A stretch of DNA of 64,000 nt from contig CAVQVO010000017.1 of NCBI GenBank assembly GCA_963717115.1, positions 248,001 through 312,000 of the forward strand, given 5' to 3'. Positions 55,801-63,363 of the stretch are shown piece after piece (the stretch's first letter is position 1; each line of letters begins with the position of its first letter). The stretch comes from JBBQUN01 sp963717115 (lineage in GTDB: Bacteria > Actinomycetota > Acidimicrobiia > Acidimicrobiales > SZUA-35). Made by a program: the position numbers and the translations under genes. The notes beneath the pieces were generated by a model. The model was given only the letters and a program-made list of their open reading frames with translations, was not told where the DNA came from and searched no databases.

Positions 55801-57087
55801 CTACGTCCGGTCGACGGCCAGCAGCGGAACGACGATCGCCACTTCGCTGCCGCCGAGACCGCTCACCCCCACCTGCAACGAGCCACCGGCCGACTCAGCC
55901 GCCGAACGGGCGATGTCCAGCCCCAGACCCGTCGACCCGCTTCGGCTCACCCCACGGGTCAGCGCCGCCTCGTCGAAGCCCTCCCCGGCGTCACCGACCC
56001 AGATCCTCACCTCGCCGTCGTTCTCGTCGAACCCGACAGCGAAACGAACAGCGTCATCGGTATGAGCGAACACGTTCTCGATCAACACGTCGACCGCCGC
56101 CTCCAACGAAGCCGACGACACCGGGACCATGAGAGGACTCCGGCCCCGATCAAACGACCAGGGTCGTTCAGTGTCCTCGGCGAGCACCGACCAGAACTCC
56201 ACCCGGTCAGTCACCACCGCCGCGGCATCGCACGACTCCGACACAGCACTCAGCGAACCCCGGGCCTCAACGATCAAATCGTTCACAACCCGGGTCACAT
56301 CGCCAACATCACCCCGCAGCGCCTCAGCCAGCGCCTCATCGCCGACCTGATCGACCCGCATCCGCAACTTCGTGAGCGGTGTACGCAAACGATGCGACAA
56401 CTCGGCCACCAGCTCCCGCTCGCGGTCCAACATCGACGACACCTGCGAACCCAAGCTGTTGAACGCACCCGACAACTCCACCAGCTCGGGAGGCCCATCG
56501 GGCTCGACACGAGTCGAAAGATCACCGCCGCCCAACCGGTGCGCCGCCGACGCCAACTCCTGGGCCGGCCGCACGATCGAGCGGGCCAACCGATCAGCGA
56601 CCAGGACCGACAATCCCACCAGCGCGACCGCCACTGCGGCCAGCGCCGCCCACGCCGTCCACTGCCCTCGACGCAGATCGTCGTCAGGCACGAAGACTCG
56701 GATCGCCGACAACTCCTCCGGGCCACTCGCCACCGCGGTCACGACCTCGACACCGCCCTCGACCGGCCCGATCGCTGACACCCCATGCGACAACGCCGCA
56801 TCGAGCCGCTCGGACATCTCCACATCGGGCCCGATGGTCCAACCCGTCGACGTCATCACGGTCAAGCGGCCCGTCCGGCCGCTGGCGGTGGCACCGGCCG
56901 CCGATTCGATCTGGTCGCGAGTGCTCCCAGCGACCAGGGCGGGGACAATTGCGGCGGCATCGGCGCGGCCTGCGTCGATGGCCCGATCCTCCGCCGTCGT
57001 ACGCACCAAGAATCCCAAGGGCACAACGAACGCGACCGCCACCATCACCGAGATCGCCACGAACACCGTGATCAGCTGGCGTCTCAT
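55801..57087 (-). CDS. Sensor histidine kinase
   Basis: A 428-residue kinase. Two membrane helices (about 7-27 and 163-185) bracket an extracytoplasmic sensor. A HAMP linker follows, then the phosphoacceptor ELVAELSHRLRTPLTKLRMRV and an ATPase domain with VDVLIENVFAHT (N box), VGDAGEGFD (G1) and GSTGLGLDIARSAAES (G2). The start ATG 57087 overlaps the response-regulator stop. It is transcribed after the regulator, as in many actinobacterial pairs. The signal is unknown. Confidence 0.9.
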   Translation of the reverse strand: MRRQLITVFVAISVMVAVAFVVPLGFLVRTTAEDRAIDAGRADAAAIVPALVAGSTRDQIESAAGATASGRTGRLTVMTSTGWTIGPDVEMSERLDAALSHGVSAIGPVEGGVEVVTAVASGPEELSAIRVFVPDDDLRRGQWTAWAALAAVAVALVGLSVLVADRLARSIVRPAQELASAAHRLGGGDLSTRVEPDGPPELVELSGAFNSLGSQVSSMLDRERELVAELSHRLRTPLTKLRMRVDQVGDEALAEALRGDVGDVTRVVNDLIVEARGSLSAVSESCDAAAVVTDRVEFWSVLAEDTERPWSFDRGRSPLMVPVSSASLEAAVDVLIENVFAHTDDAVRFAVGFDENDGEVRIWVGDAGEGFDEAALTRGVSRSGSTGLGLDIARSAAESAGGSLQVGVSGLGGSEVAIVVPLLAVDRT

Positions 57088-57764
57088 GTCGGATCGATGA
57101 GCTTGATCCCCACGCCGCGGACCGTGTGCAGGAAACGAGGATCGGCCGCAGTTTCCCCGAGTTTTCTGCGAAGCCACGAGACATGCACATCGATCGTCTT
57201 GTCCGCGCCCCCGTACGGTTGTCGCCACACCTCGGCGTACAACTCCTGCCGGCTCACGACCTCACCGACCTTTGCGGCGAGAAAGGCGAGCAGATCGAAC
57301 TCCTTGCGATTCAATGCCACCGTCTCGCCGTCCAGCTCGACGGTGCGCGACCGCAGCTCAACGGTCAATCCGCCCACAACGAGCGTGTTCGACGGACCCG
57401 CTACCGCCGCTCGGCGCAGCAACGCCCGCACCCGTGCCTCGAGCTCGGCACCCGAGTACGGCTTCACGACGTACTCGTCGGCCCCGGCATCGAGCAACCG
57501 CACGATCTCGTCGTCGTCGTCACGGGCCGTCGCGATGATCACCGGCACCTGGGACACGCCACGAATCATGCGGAGAACATCGCTGCCGTCGACATCGGGA
57601 AGCCCGAGATCGAGCACAACAACCTCAGGGTCGTTGTCGATCGTGCTCTGCAATCCCGCCATACCCGTGGCCTCGGACCACACGACGTGCCCGGCACCAG
57701 ACAGGGCTCGAACGGCCAAGTCCCGAATCTGGAAGTCGTCTTCAACGATCACCACCGATGCCAC
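57084..57764 (-). CDS. OmpR-family response regulator
   Basis: A 226-residue protein. Receiver: VIVEDDFQIRDLA, phospho-Asp in VVVLDLGLPDVDG, IIATARD and Lys in YVVKPYSGAEL. Effector: winged helix with LNRKEFDLLAFLAAK, DKTIDVHVSWLRRKLGE and the HTVRGVGIKL hairpin. The GTG at 57764 has TAGGTT 6 nt upstream, so it is probably leaderless. The divergent gene at 57876 is its likely target because an 11-bp-spaced direct repeat lies between them. Confidence 0.92.
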   Translation of the reverse strand: MASVVIVEDDFQIRDLAVRALSGAGHVVWSEATGMAGLQSTIDNDPEVVVLDLGLPDVDGSDVLRMIRGVSQVPVIIATARDDDDEIVRLLDAGADEYVVKPYSGAELEARVRALLRRAAVAGPSNTLVVGGLTVELRSRTVELDGETVALNRKEFDLLAFLAAKVGEVVSRQELYAEVWRQPYGGADKTIDVHVSWLRRKLGETAADPRFLHTVRGVGIKLIDPT

Positions 57765-57770
57765 GCACTG

Positions 57771-57776
57771 AACCTA
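57771..57776 (-). promoter_or_regulatory. Putative -10 element of a leaderless promoter (response regulator)
   Basis: Minus-strand TAGGTT ends 6 nt before GTG 57764. Confidence 0.4.
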
Positions 57777-57814
57777 AACGACCCCGCCATTCCTGGCGTG
57801 CTCTCGGCCGATCA

Positions 57815-57831
57815 TTAGGGTTCATTTAGGG
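57815..57831. promoter_or_regulatory. Direct repeat, probable response-regulator site
   Basis: TTAGGG occurs at 57815 and 57826, exactly 11 bp apart, in the divergent region between the regulator and a secreted-protein gene. An 11-bp spacing is usual for OmpR-family dimers binding in tandem. Confidence 0.5.
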
Positions 57832-57875
57832 TGGCGTTGACCCGCCGTCGCCATCCCAACGGACACACTGATTGC

Positions 57876-58478
57876 ATGAAGAAGCTGATGCTGTTCTCGA
57901 TGTGGCTCGTCGCCAGCGCCGCCGCCGTCGGTGTCGCCTGGGCCGGCGTATCCGTCGTGGACAACCAGGTCGTTGATCCACCCTCGGCAGCAGAACTCGC
58001 CTCACCAGACCCCAGCGGCGGACCCAACCCGAACAGCGCGGCTTCGGAAGGCAACGACGCAAGCCCGTCAACTCAAGCGACGCCATCGGCCCCGACACCG
58101 AACCCCACCCGAACGACCCAGCCAGCGCCGAGGTCAACCACCGACCCGACCACACAACCGGCACCAACGAGCCAACCCGCCCCTACGACGCAGCAGGTGC
58201 CGACCACGCCGCCCCCAACTCCAGCACCAACCACTCCACCTCCACCTGCCGCAACGACCCAGACCTTCACCCTCACGGGCGGGACCGCGGCGATCTCCTT
58301 CTCGGCCTCGGGAGTCGAAGTACTCTGGGCCACACCCAACCCCGGCTTCAGGGTCGTGATCGAACTCGAATCGCCCGGCATCAAGGTCGAATTCCGGGCC
58401 GACCACCACCGATCGCGCGTCGACGCCTGGTGGTCCGGGGGCCCTCAACACTCCATCCGAGAAGAGCCCCGCGACTAA
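57876..58478 (+). CDS. Exported proline/threonine-rich protein
   Basis: A 200-residue protein. An N-terminal signal anchor (KKLMLFSMWLVASAAAVGVAWAGVSVV) is followed by about 100 residues of Pro/Thr/Gln-rich low-complexity linker (TTQPAPTSQPAPTTQQ type). A compact C-terminal domain comes last (FTLTGGTAAISFSASGVEVLWATPNPGF, RVVIELESPGIKVEFR). It is probably displayed outside the membrane. It is divergent from the two-component system and is a plausible regulon member. No named family is recognised. Confidence 0.72.
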   Translation: MKKLMLFSMWLVASAAAVGVAWAGVSVVDNQVVDPPSAAELASPDPSGGPNPNSAASEGNDASPSTQATPSAPTPNPTRTTQPAPRSTTDPTTQPAPTSQPAPTTQQVPTTPPPTPAPTTPPPPAATTQTFTLTGGTAAISFSASGVEVLWATPNPGFRVVIELESPGIKVEFRADHHRSRVDAWWSGGPQHSIREEPRD

Positions 58479-58601
58479 CCGCTGCACAGGGCTGAAGGCG
58501 CACAAGTCCTTCGACGTGGTCGAAGATGCCATCGCATCGTCCTCGGCGCGATGGGCACGCCGCTCGACCGTTCTGCTCGAAATCGACCACACGTGGTCTT
58601 C

Positions 58602-58664
58602 TCAAGTGATTGCTTGAAGATGATTGGTGCGCTCGGTATGGTGTTCAAGTAAATACTTGAACAC
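58602..58664. promoter_or_regulatory. Two palindromic ArsR-type operators
   Basis: Site 1 is TCAAGTGATTGCTTGA (58602-58617). Site 2 has perfect 11-bp arms GTGTTCAAGTA and TACTTGAACAC around AA (58641-58664). Both share the TCAAGT half-site and lie just upstream of the ArsR-family gene, as expected for autorepression. Confidence 0.75.
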
Positions 58665-58683
58665 CGTGTAGCTGGAGATCGAG

Positions 58684-59364
58684 ATGGACGTTGGGGATCA
58701 CGAGGCGAAGGCGGCACTCTTCGATGGGTTCGCGCAGGTGGCCAAGGCGCTGTCGACGGGGCGCCGCATCGAGCTGATCGACGTGCTCGAACAAGGCGAA
58801 CGCCACGTCGAGGAGCTCGCCGCAGAGATCGACCAGAGCGTCGCCAACACTTCGTTCCACCTTCGTGCCCTCGCTGCCGCAGGCCTGGTCCGCACCCGCC
58901 GAGACGGTAACCGGATTCATTACCGGCTGGCCTCCCCGTGGGTCGGTGCGCTGTGGGCTGCGCTGCGGGACGTCGCCATCGCACATCATGACGAGCTCGA
59001 CTCGCTCGCTGCTGACTATCTCGGCGATCGGTCCGGATTCGAACCGATCGGACGAGCCGAATTGGCCCGCCGCCTCGACGAAGGCGACGTCCTCGTCCTC
59101 GATGTCCGACCCCACCCCGAGTATGCGGCCGGGCACATCGCCGGCGCCATCTGCATCCCGGTCGACGACCTTGACCGGCGACTCGCGGAACTTCCCGACG
59201 ACCTCGAGGTCGTGGCCTACTGCCGTGGCCCGTTCTGCGTGTACGCCGACGAAGCCGTCCGCCGCCTTGGCGCTGCCGGTCGCCTGGCGCGTCGCCTCGA
59301 GGACGGCTTCCCGCAATGGCGCGACGCCGGCCTGCCCGCTGCTGCCGGCGCGGGTGGTCGATGA
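58684..59364 (+). CDS. ArsR-family regulator fused to a rhodanese domain
   Basis: A 226-residue protein. Residues 1-100 are an ArsR winged helix (LSTGRRIELIDVLEQGERHVEELAAEIDQSVANTSFHLRALAAAGLVRTRRDGNRIHYRL) without an obvious metal-binding CxC. Residues 125-215 are a rhodanese domain with DVRPHPEYAAGHIAGAICIPVDDL and the active loop YCRGPFC, where the first Cys is the sulfur carrier. It could sense persulfide or thiol stress and repress its own operon through the two palindromes upstream. GGAG precedes ATG 58684. It overlaps the methyltransferase gene. Confidence 0.9.
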   Translation: MDVGDHEAKAALFDGFAQVAKALSTGRRIELIDVLEQGERHVEELAAEIDQSVANTSFHLRALAAAGLVRTRRDGNRIHYRLASPWVGALWAALRDVAIAHHDELDSLAADYLGDRSGFEPIGRAELARRLDEGDVLVLDVRPHPEYAAGHIAGAICIPVDDLDRRLAELPDDLEVVAYCRGPFCVYADEAVRRLGAAGRLARRLEDGFPQWRDAGLPAAAGAGGR

Positions 59365-59972
59365 TGGCGACGCGGGAGCACTGGGACGCGATCTACCAGA
59401 CGCGGGCAACCGAGGACCTCGGCTGGTGTGAACCGTCACCTTCGACCCTCGATCTCGTGCGGCGCTACTCGACGCCGACCGATCCCGTCATCGACATCGG
59501 CGGGGGCGACAGTCGCATGGTCGATGAACTCGTTGAAGCCGGCTACGAGGACGTGACGATCCTCGACCTGTCACATGCTGCGCTTGAACGCTCTCGAGGC
59601 CGGCTGGGCACGGCGGCCGGCAACGTGACATGGATCTGTGCCGATGCCACCGATTGGGAACCGGCCTCGACCTGGACGCTGTGGCACGACCGGGCCGTCT
59701 TCCACTTCCTCACCACCGAAGATGACCGACGGCGATACGTCGAGACCGCGCGGCGAGCCATCGCCCCGGGAGGGCACCTCGTCATCGCAACCTTCGCTCC
59801 CGGCGGCCCGGAGCAGTGCGCAGGTCTCCCTGTCGAACGCTACGACGCCGAGGGTCTTGCTTCTGTGTTCGGCTCGGACTTCGGTCTTGTCGAGCACACT
59901 GAGCTGTCGGGACAGAGTGCCTGGGTCGGGGACCGTCGTCCATACGTGGTGGTAGTGATGCAGCGGCGGTGA
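59361..59972 (+). CDS. SAM-dependent methyltransferase
   Basis: A 203-residue class I methyltransferase. REHWDAIYQTRATEDLGWCEPSPSTLDLV is the N-terminal cap. Motif I is PVIDIGGGDSRMVDELVEAGYEDVTILDLS, motif II includes WTLWHDRAVFHFLT, and HLVIATFAPGGPEQCAGL follows. The substrate is unknown; small thiols, metalloids or thiopurine-like molecules are family options. The ATG overlaps the ArsR-rhodanese stop, so the two are co-regulated. Confidence 0.85.
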   Translation: MMATREHWDAIYQTRATEDLGWCEPSPSTLDLVRRYSTPTDPVIDIGGGDSRMVDELVEAGYEDVTILDLSHAALERSRGRLGTAAGNVTWICADATDWEPASTWTLWHDRAVFHFLTTEDDRRRYVETARRAIAPGGHLVIATFAPGGPEQCAGLPVERYDAEGLASVFGSDFGLVEHTELSGQSAWVGDRRPYVVVVMQRR

Positions 59973-60099
59973 CGAGGAACGTCGAGCTGCATACCCGCCT
60001 CTGGGGCCCAGCGGAGAATCGAGTACGCCAGGCCAACGAGACGCTGGTTCTCACTCAGCGTGATGGCTTTGCCCGACGCCGTTCGGTGGCGGGCAATGC

Positions 60100-60190
60100 G
60101 ATCGAGGTAACACACAGGTAACAGCACAACCGTAAACAGCGGGGTCCACCGGGGAGTAGAGGGGACCATCGACCCATCGACAAACGGCCT
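60100..60190. repeat. Conserved element end before att copy 3
   Basis: This stretch matches 62648-62737 almost base for base (shared runs include ATCGAGGTAACAC, CACAACCGTAAACA and CCCATCGACAAA). A weaker version (AAACAGCGGGG, GGGAGTAACAGGG) precedes att copy 2 near 48983. Probably arm-type binding sites for the integrase. Confidence 0.7.
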
Positions 60191-60254
60191 CTGAACTGCG
60201 AGAATGCAGGTATCCGCTGGTCGGACTGGGTGAGCCAGAAACTAGATCGTCTGT

Positions 60255-60299
60255 CTCATAACCCGAAGGTCGCAGGTTCAAATCCTGCCCCCGCCACCA
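60255..60299. repeat. att copy 3: 45-bp duplicate of the tRNA-fMet 3' end
   Basis: Exact match to 43621-43665. It marks the junction of elements B and C. Confidence 0.93.
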
Positions 60300-60308
60300 A
60301 CACGAAGG

Positions 60309-60331
60309 CCCGGAAACTAGCGGTTTCCGGG
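60309..60331 (+). terminator. Terminator hairpin after att copy 3
   Basis: CCCGGAAAC pairs with GTTTCCGGG over 9 bp and is followed by TCTTT. It starts 10 bases after the att CCA. Confidence 0.7.
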
Positions 60332-60620
60332 TCTTTGTCGCTCTCAGGCTGGAGTGCCGCAGAGTGGATGATGTACCAGATATGTACCTGGGCACTCGGG
60401 CGACAACGTGTGCGAGTTCGGTTCGTGCTGGACGGTGCAGCTCCGGTACGTGGGCGACACTTCTTGGACGAGTGTCGAATCCACCTCGGCGAATGCCCAT
60501 TGGTCGTGGCTCTGAGGCCGCCCGAGGTTTCTTCTCTGTCGGCAGAGCGACAAATCCAAGCCCGCGACATATCGTCGCAATTACGGAACTGAAACGACTC
60601 TCCCGCTGCTGGCCGTCAGC
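60332..60620. other. Non-coding stretch in element C
   Basis: No supported gene or structure; lower GC than its surroundings. Open frames here have no domain pattern. Confidence 0.4.
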
Positions 60621-61279
60621 TTGAGTTGTCTCGCTGATGTCTGGTTGTTAGACGTTCAGGGCCCAGAGCGAGAGGGACCGAGGATCGAGCGCATCACCGA
60701 TGAGCTGCTGGTCCGGATCGAGGGGCGGCGGGAGTTCGATGTGGTCACCGACTTCGCCGGTCCGCTGCCGGCACAGGTCATCGCCGAGATCCTGGGTCTC
60801 CCCGTCGACGACATTGCGCACGTGCGGCAGTGGTCCGAGGACATCCTCTGGGGCTACGACCCCCACCGGGACGCAGCCCGCCAGGACCGACTAGGAGCAG
60901 GCAGTCGGAGAAATGTTGCGCGACGACTGTCCGATCACCGAGACGGCACGCATCGCCCACGAGGAGGCCGAGGTGGGCGGGTGCCCGGTGCATCCCGGTG
61001 ACACCGTGACCGTCTCGTTGTCGGCTGCGAACCACGATCCGAGTCGTTTCCCGGATCCCCGGGCCTTCGACATCGAGCGGGACCGCAACAGGCCACCTGG
61101 GTTTCGGGTCGGGAGTGCACGTGTGTCTGGGGGCGCCACTGGCCCGGCTCGAAGTCCGCATCGCCCTGTCCCGGTTTCTCGCTGCCCACCCCCGCTATGA
61201 GGTGATCGGCGACGGTGCCCGCCGCCGGGCGCTGCCCTTCTTCCGCGGGTTCGAGTCCTTGCCGATTCGGCTCGCCTGA
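60621..61279 (+). pseudogene. Cytochrome P450 pseudogene
   Basis: The first part reads RIERITDELLVRIEGRREFDVVTDFAGPLPAQVIAEILGLPVDDI, the B-F region of a bacterial P450. After about 60890 the reading jumps to the K-helix region (CPITETARIAHEEAEVGG, then SLSAANHDPSRFPDP), so the I helix and central part are deleted. A further +1 shift near 61088 leads to the haem-binding loop GHLGFGSGVHVCLGAPLARLEVRIAL with its Cys ligand and a normal C terminus ending in FESLPIRLA. Clearly inactive. Confidence 0.85.
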
Positions 61280-61346
61280 CGCAACCAGCACTGGACCTGT
61301 CGCGACGATTGGATTACCGTCGAAGCCCTCGGCCGAGGGGGCTGCG

Positions 61347-62036
61347 ATGTCGGACAAGTTCGTGCAGGAGACCAAGGGCGACGCGTCGCTCGAAAACGAC
61401 AAGCTCGGCGAAGACGACAGGCTCGACGATGACAGGGACGGCGACGGGCTGACGGCGCTCGAGGAACTCCGCTTCGGAAGCGACCCCAACAACGCCGATA
61501 CCGACGGCGACGGCCTGAACGATTGGGCAGAGCAGTACCTGGGGACTGATCCGAGAAACCACGACACCGACGGCGACGGCCTGACCGACGGGGACGAGGT
61601 GAGGTTCGGGATGGGAAATCCTGCCGTGGCCGACACTGACGGCGACGGCCTATCGGATTACGACGAGCAAACCAGCGGGGGGCGTTTCGATCCGCTCAAT
61701 CCGGACTCCGATGGCGACGGCATCGCCGACGGCGACGAGGACAGCTTCCGCAAGATGACGGACGAAGAGATCGATAGGTTCGGGTTCGGCAACGGATCGA
61801 CCTCCGATACTGCGCTCGGCACCGGCAACACGGCTGGCGACGAAGACGACGAGTCGACCTCCGGCGACGATGTCATCGGTGACGAGAAGGCCGACGAAGC
61901 CCTCTCATTCGATGCTGCGATGGAAGACCAGGTCGACGTGACCGACACAGCCCCCGTCGAGAAATTCGAGCTTCTCGACGAAGAGATCGATCTCGACGCC
62001 GGGCACCCCGATTTGGACGCCGAAATGATCGAGTAG
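61347..62036 (+). CDS. Thrombospondin type-3-like calcium-binding repeat protein
   Basis: A 229-residue, very acidic protein. Five DxDxDGLxDxxE loops occur between residues about 28 and 135 (RDGDGLTALEE, TDGDGLNDWAE, TDGDGLTDGDE, TDGDGLSDYDE, SDGDGIADGDE), the calcium-binding pattern of thrombospondin type-3 repeats. The C-terminal 90 residues are acidic and unstructured. No signal peptide or membrane segment is seen, which is odd for this normally extracellular module. The ATG at 61347 is preceded by GAGGGGG. It is the only apparently intact gene of element C. Confidence 0.75.
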   Translation: MSDKFVQETKGDASLENDKLGEDDRLDDDRDGDGLTALEELRFGSDPNNADTDGDGLNDWAEQYLGTDPRNHDTDGDGLTDGDEVRFGMGNPAVADTDGDGLSDYDEQTSGGRFDPLNPDSDGDGIADGDEDSFRKMTDEEIDRFGFGNGSTSDTALGTGNTAGDEDDESTSGDDVIGDEKADEALSFDAAMEDQVDVTDTAPVEKFELLDEEIDLDAGHPDLDAEMIE

Positions 62037-62132
62037 ACGACCTCGTCCAGCGTTCGGCAACCGTCATGACGGTGGTCCCGGCGGGACGAGTTCGGCGGGC
62101 CCGCCGGCTGTGAAGGTGTGACGGGTGACGTG

Positions 62133-62275
62133 TCAGGCGGTCGTGAGCAGCCTGCGTAGCGACTGCCACGAACGATAGGTGGCACTGCGCCAGGCCCATT
62201 CGAACGGGCCGTAGCGGAACCGTTCGAGCCACCAGGTCGATCACCCGAGTTGCAGGGCCCAGACACCGACCACCG
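62133..62275 (-). pseudogene. DUF418 membrane protein C-terminal remnant
   Basis: The minus-strand reading gives AVVGVWALQLG, a stop, then STWWLERFRYGPFEWAWRSATYRSWQ and a natural stop. WLxRFRxGPxEWxWRxxTY is the C-terminal signature of DUF418/YeiB-type proteins. An in-frame TGA replaces a residue between the last helix and this motif. The remainder of the gene is missing. Confidence 0.6.
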
Positions 62276-62289
62276 CTACGCACGACGGC

Positions 62290-62585
62290 ACTGGTTGTGG
62301 CGGAGGCTGCGTACCTGATCGGCCGGCGGATCAGCGCAGAGGCCGAAGCCAGGTTCTTCCGATCGATCGCCAACGGAGACCTCATCATCGACGCGCTGAT
62401 CGGCGATGATCTGGTCGGATCGCTGATCTTGTTGACACCTACTCTGATCTGCTGCTCGGCGGGACCGATGCCAGCCTGATCGCGTTGGCAGAGCGTTTGG
62501 AGCAGGACACGATCCGACGCTCGATCGGCGGCACTTCAGTGTCGTGCGACCGGCTCATGTGGCCGGGTTCGAGCTCGTGCCGTGA
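62290..62585 (+). pseudogene. PIN-domain (VapC-like) toxin pseudogene
   Basis: VVAEAAYLIGRRISAEAEARFFRS and IANGDLIIDALIGDDL lie in one frame. After about 62410 another frame gives DLVDTYSDLLLGGTDASLIALAERL, and a later one gives RRHFSVVRPAHVAGFELVP and a stop. Together these are the central and C-terminal parts of a VapC-type PIN nuclease, including the GxxDA acidic motif. The N-terminal Asp strand is missing and at least two frame changes are present. Confidence 0.7.
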
Positions 62586-62647
62586 CGAGCGTGATCTCAC
62601 GGAGCGTGGCTGTTTCCACGACTTCAGAAACCCGTTTGTTACTGCCG

Positions 62648-62737
62648 ATCGAGGTAACACAGGTAACGGCACAACCGTAAACAACGGGGTCGAGCGGGGA
62701 GCAGAGGGGACCACGGACCCATCGACAAATGGCCTGT
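62648..62737. repeat. Conserved element end before att copy 4
   Basis: Near-identical to 60100-60190; differences are a 2-base gap and scattered substitutions. It marks the distal end of element C. Confidence 0.7.
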
Positions 62738-62739
62738 CA

Positions 62740-62764
62740 CAGGTTCAAATCCTGCCCCCGCCAC
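62740..62764. repeat. att copy 4: 25-bp duplicate of the tRNA-fMet 3' end
   Basis: Matches the T-arm and acceptor portion of the tRNA up to CCAC. It is shorter than the other copies and diverges at the terminal CCA. Confidence 0.85.
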
Positions 62765-62770
62765 CCAGTG

Positions 62771-62797
62771 AATCCCCAGGTCAGCGGCCTGGGGATT
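62771..62797 (+). terminator. Terminator hairpin after att copy 4
   Basis: The same 10-bp stem and 7-nt loop as the hairpin at 43670-43696, here followed by TTCTT. Confidence 0.7.
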
Positions 62798-62893
62798 TCT
62801 TGCGTCTGGGGTGGCGTCTACCGGCGCCGTCTACCGAGTGCCGCTGTCCCAGGGCTGTGACCTGGGTGATCACAACAGCGAGCCGGTGGACGT

Positions 62894-63133
62894 CTACCGG
62901 CTCTCCATGACGGTGCCGTTCTCTGGCCTGTCCGCAGCGTCGCCACGGTGGGTGGCGATGAGGGCGGCGAAGCGGCGGCGCCAGCGTTGCAGGGTGGTCA
63001 CGGTGGCCGGTCGAGGTCGATGCTGCGTCGGCTCGAGCGGGTCTTTCCTGGCGTCTTCTCGGCCGGTGATGGTGTCGATGCCGTCGTAGGCGACGACGCC
63101 GAAGCGGGCCTTGCGTTGCACGATGTAGGTCAT
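62894..63133 (-). pseudogene. Internally deleted integrase relic of element D
   Basis: MTYIVQRKARFGVVAYDGIDTITGRE matches the start of the element A integrase with few changes. It then jumps to TLQRWRRR and RFAALIATHRGDAADRPEN, which correspond to its late-middle and extreme C-terminal parts. The core-binding domain and all catalytic residues (Arg, HxxR, Tyr) are gone. The upstream flank also resembles that of the element A integrase. Confidence 0.8.
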
Positions 63134-63363
63134 CGCCCCCCATCGGCCGGCCGCGTTGACCACTTCGGCGTCAACCCGCAGATCAGGCAAGTCGCCAGAT
63201 GCCACCGACCTGGGTCAGCCGAGGCCGGAACATTCAACACAAGTCGGCGCTTCAGCTCGCATGGCCGGGACCTGACAGACTCAGTTCATGGGTCAGTTGG
63301 CCCGACACCATCGAGTGAAGCGTTGGGCGCGGGGCGTGGGCCAGGACAGTGGGCTCGAGGTCT

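Larger units (their letters stand above)
49117..60299. mobile_element. Integrated element B (tRNA-fMet site)
   Basis: About 11.2 kb between att copies 2 and 3. It has an intact integrase beside the left att, conserved arm sequence before the right att (60100-60190), and a redox/metal/envelope cargo: haem-binding protein, sigma/anti-sigma fusion, thioredoxin, Mn-type transporter, two-component system and ArsR-rhodanese. No conjugation or replication genes are visible. Confidence 0.8.
60300..62764. mobile_element. Decayed integrated element C
   Basis: About 2.5 kb between att copies 3 and 4. No integrase is left. It contains P450, DUF418 and PIN-domain relics, one intact calcium-binding-type repeat gene and the conserved element end at 62648. 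Confidence 0.7.

Noticed and set aside
60256..60570. Open frame ending in GAGFEPATFGL, and a neighbouring one with GQDLNLRPSGYE
   Set aside because: These are well-known spurious translations of the antisense strand of a tRNA 3' end. They arise here from att copy 3 (and similarly from att copy 2 near 48793-49098).
43666..62764. A known anti-phage defence system in the island
   Set aside because: No restriction-modification, Cas, CBASS, retron or similar hallmark genes are seen; only a toxin-antitoxin-like pair and a 2OG oxygenase with unknown role.
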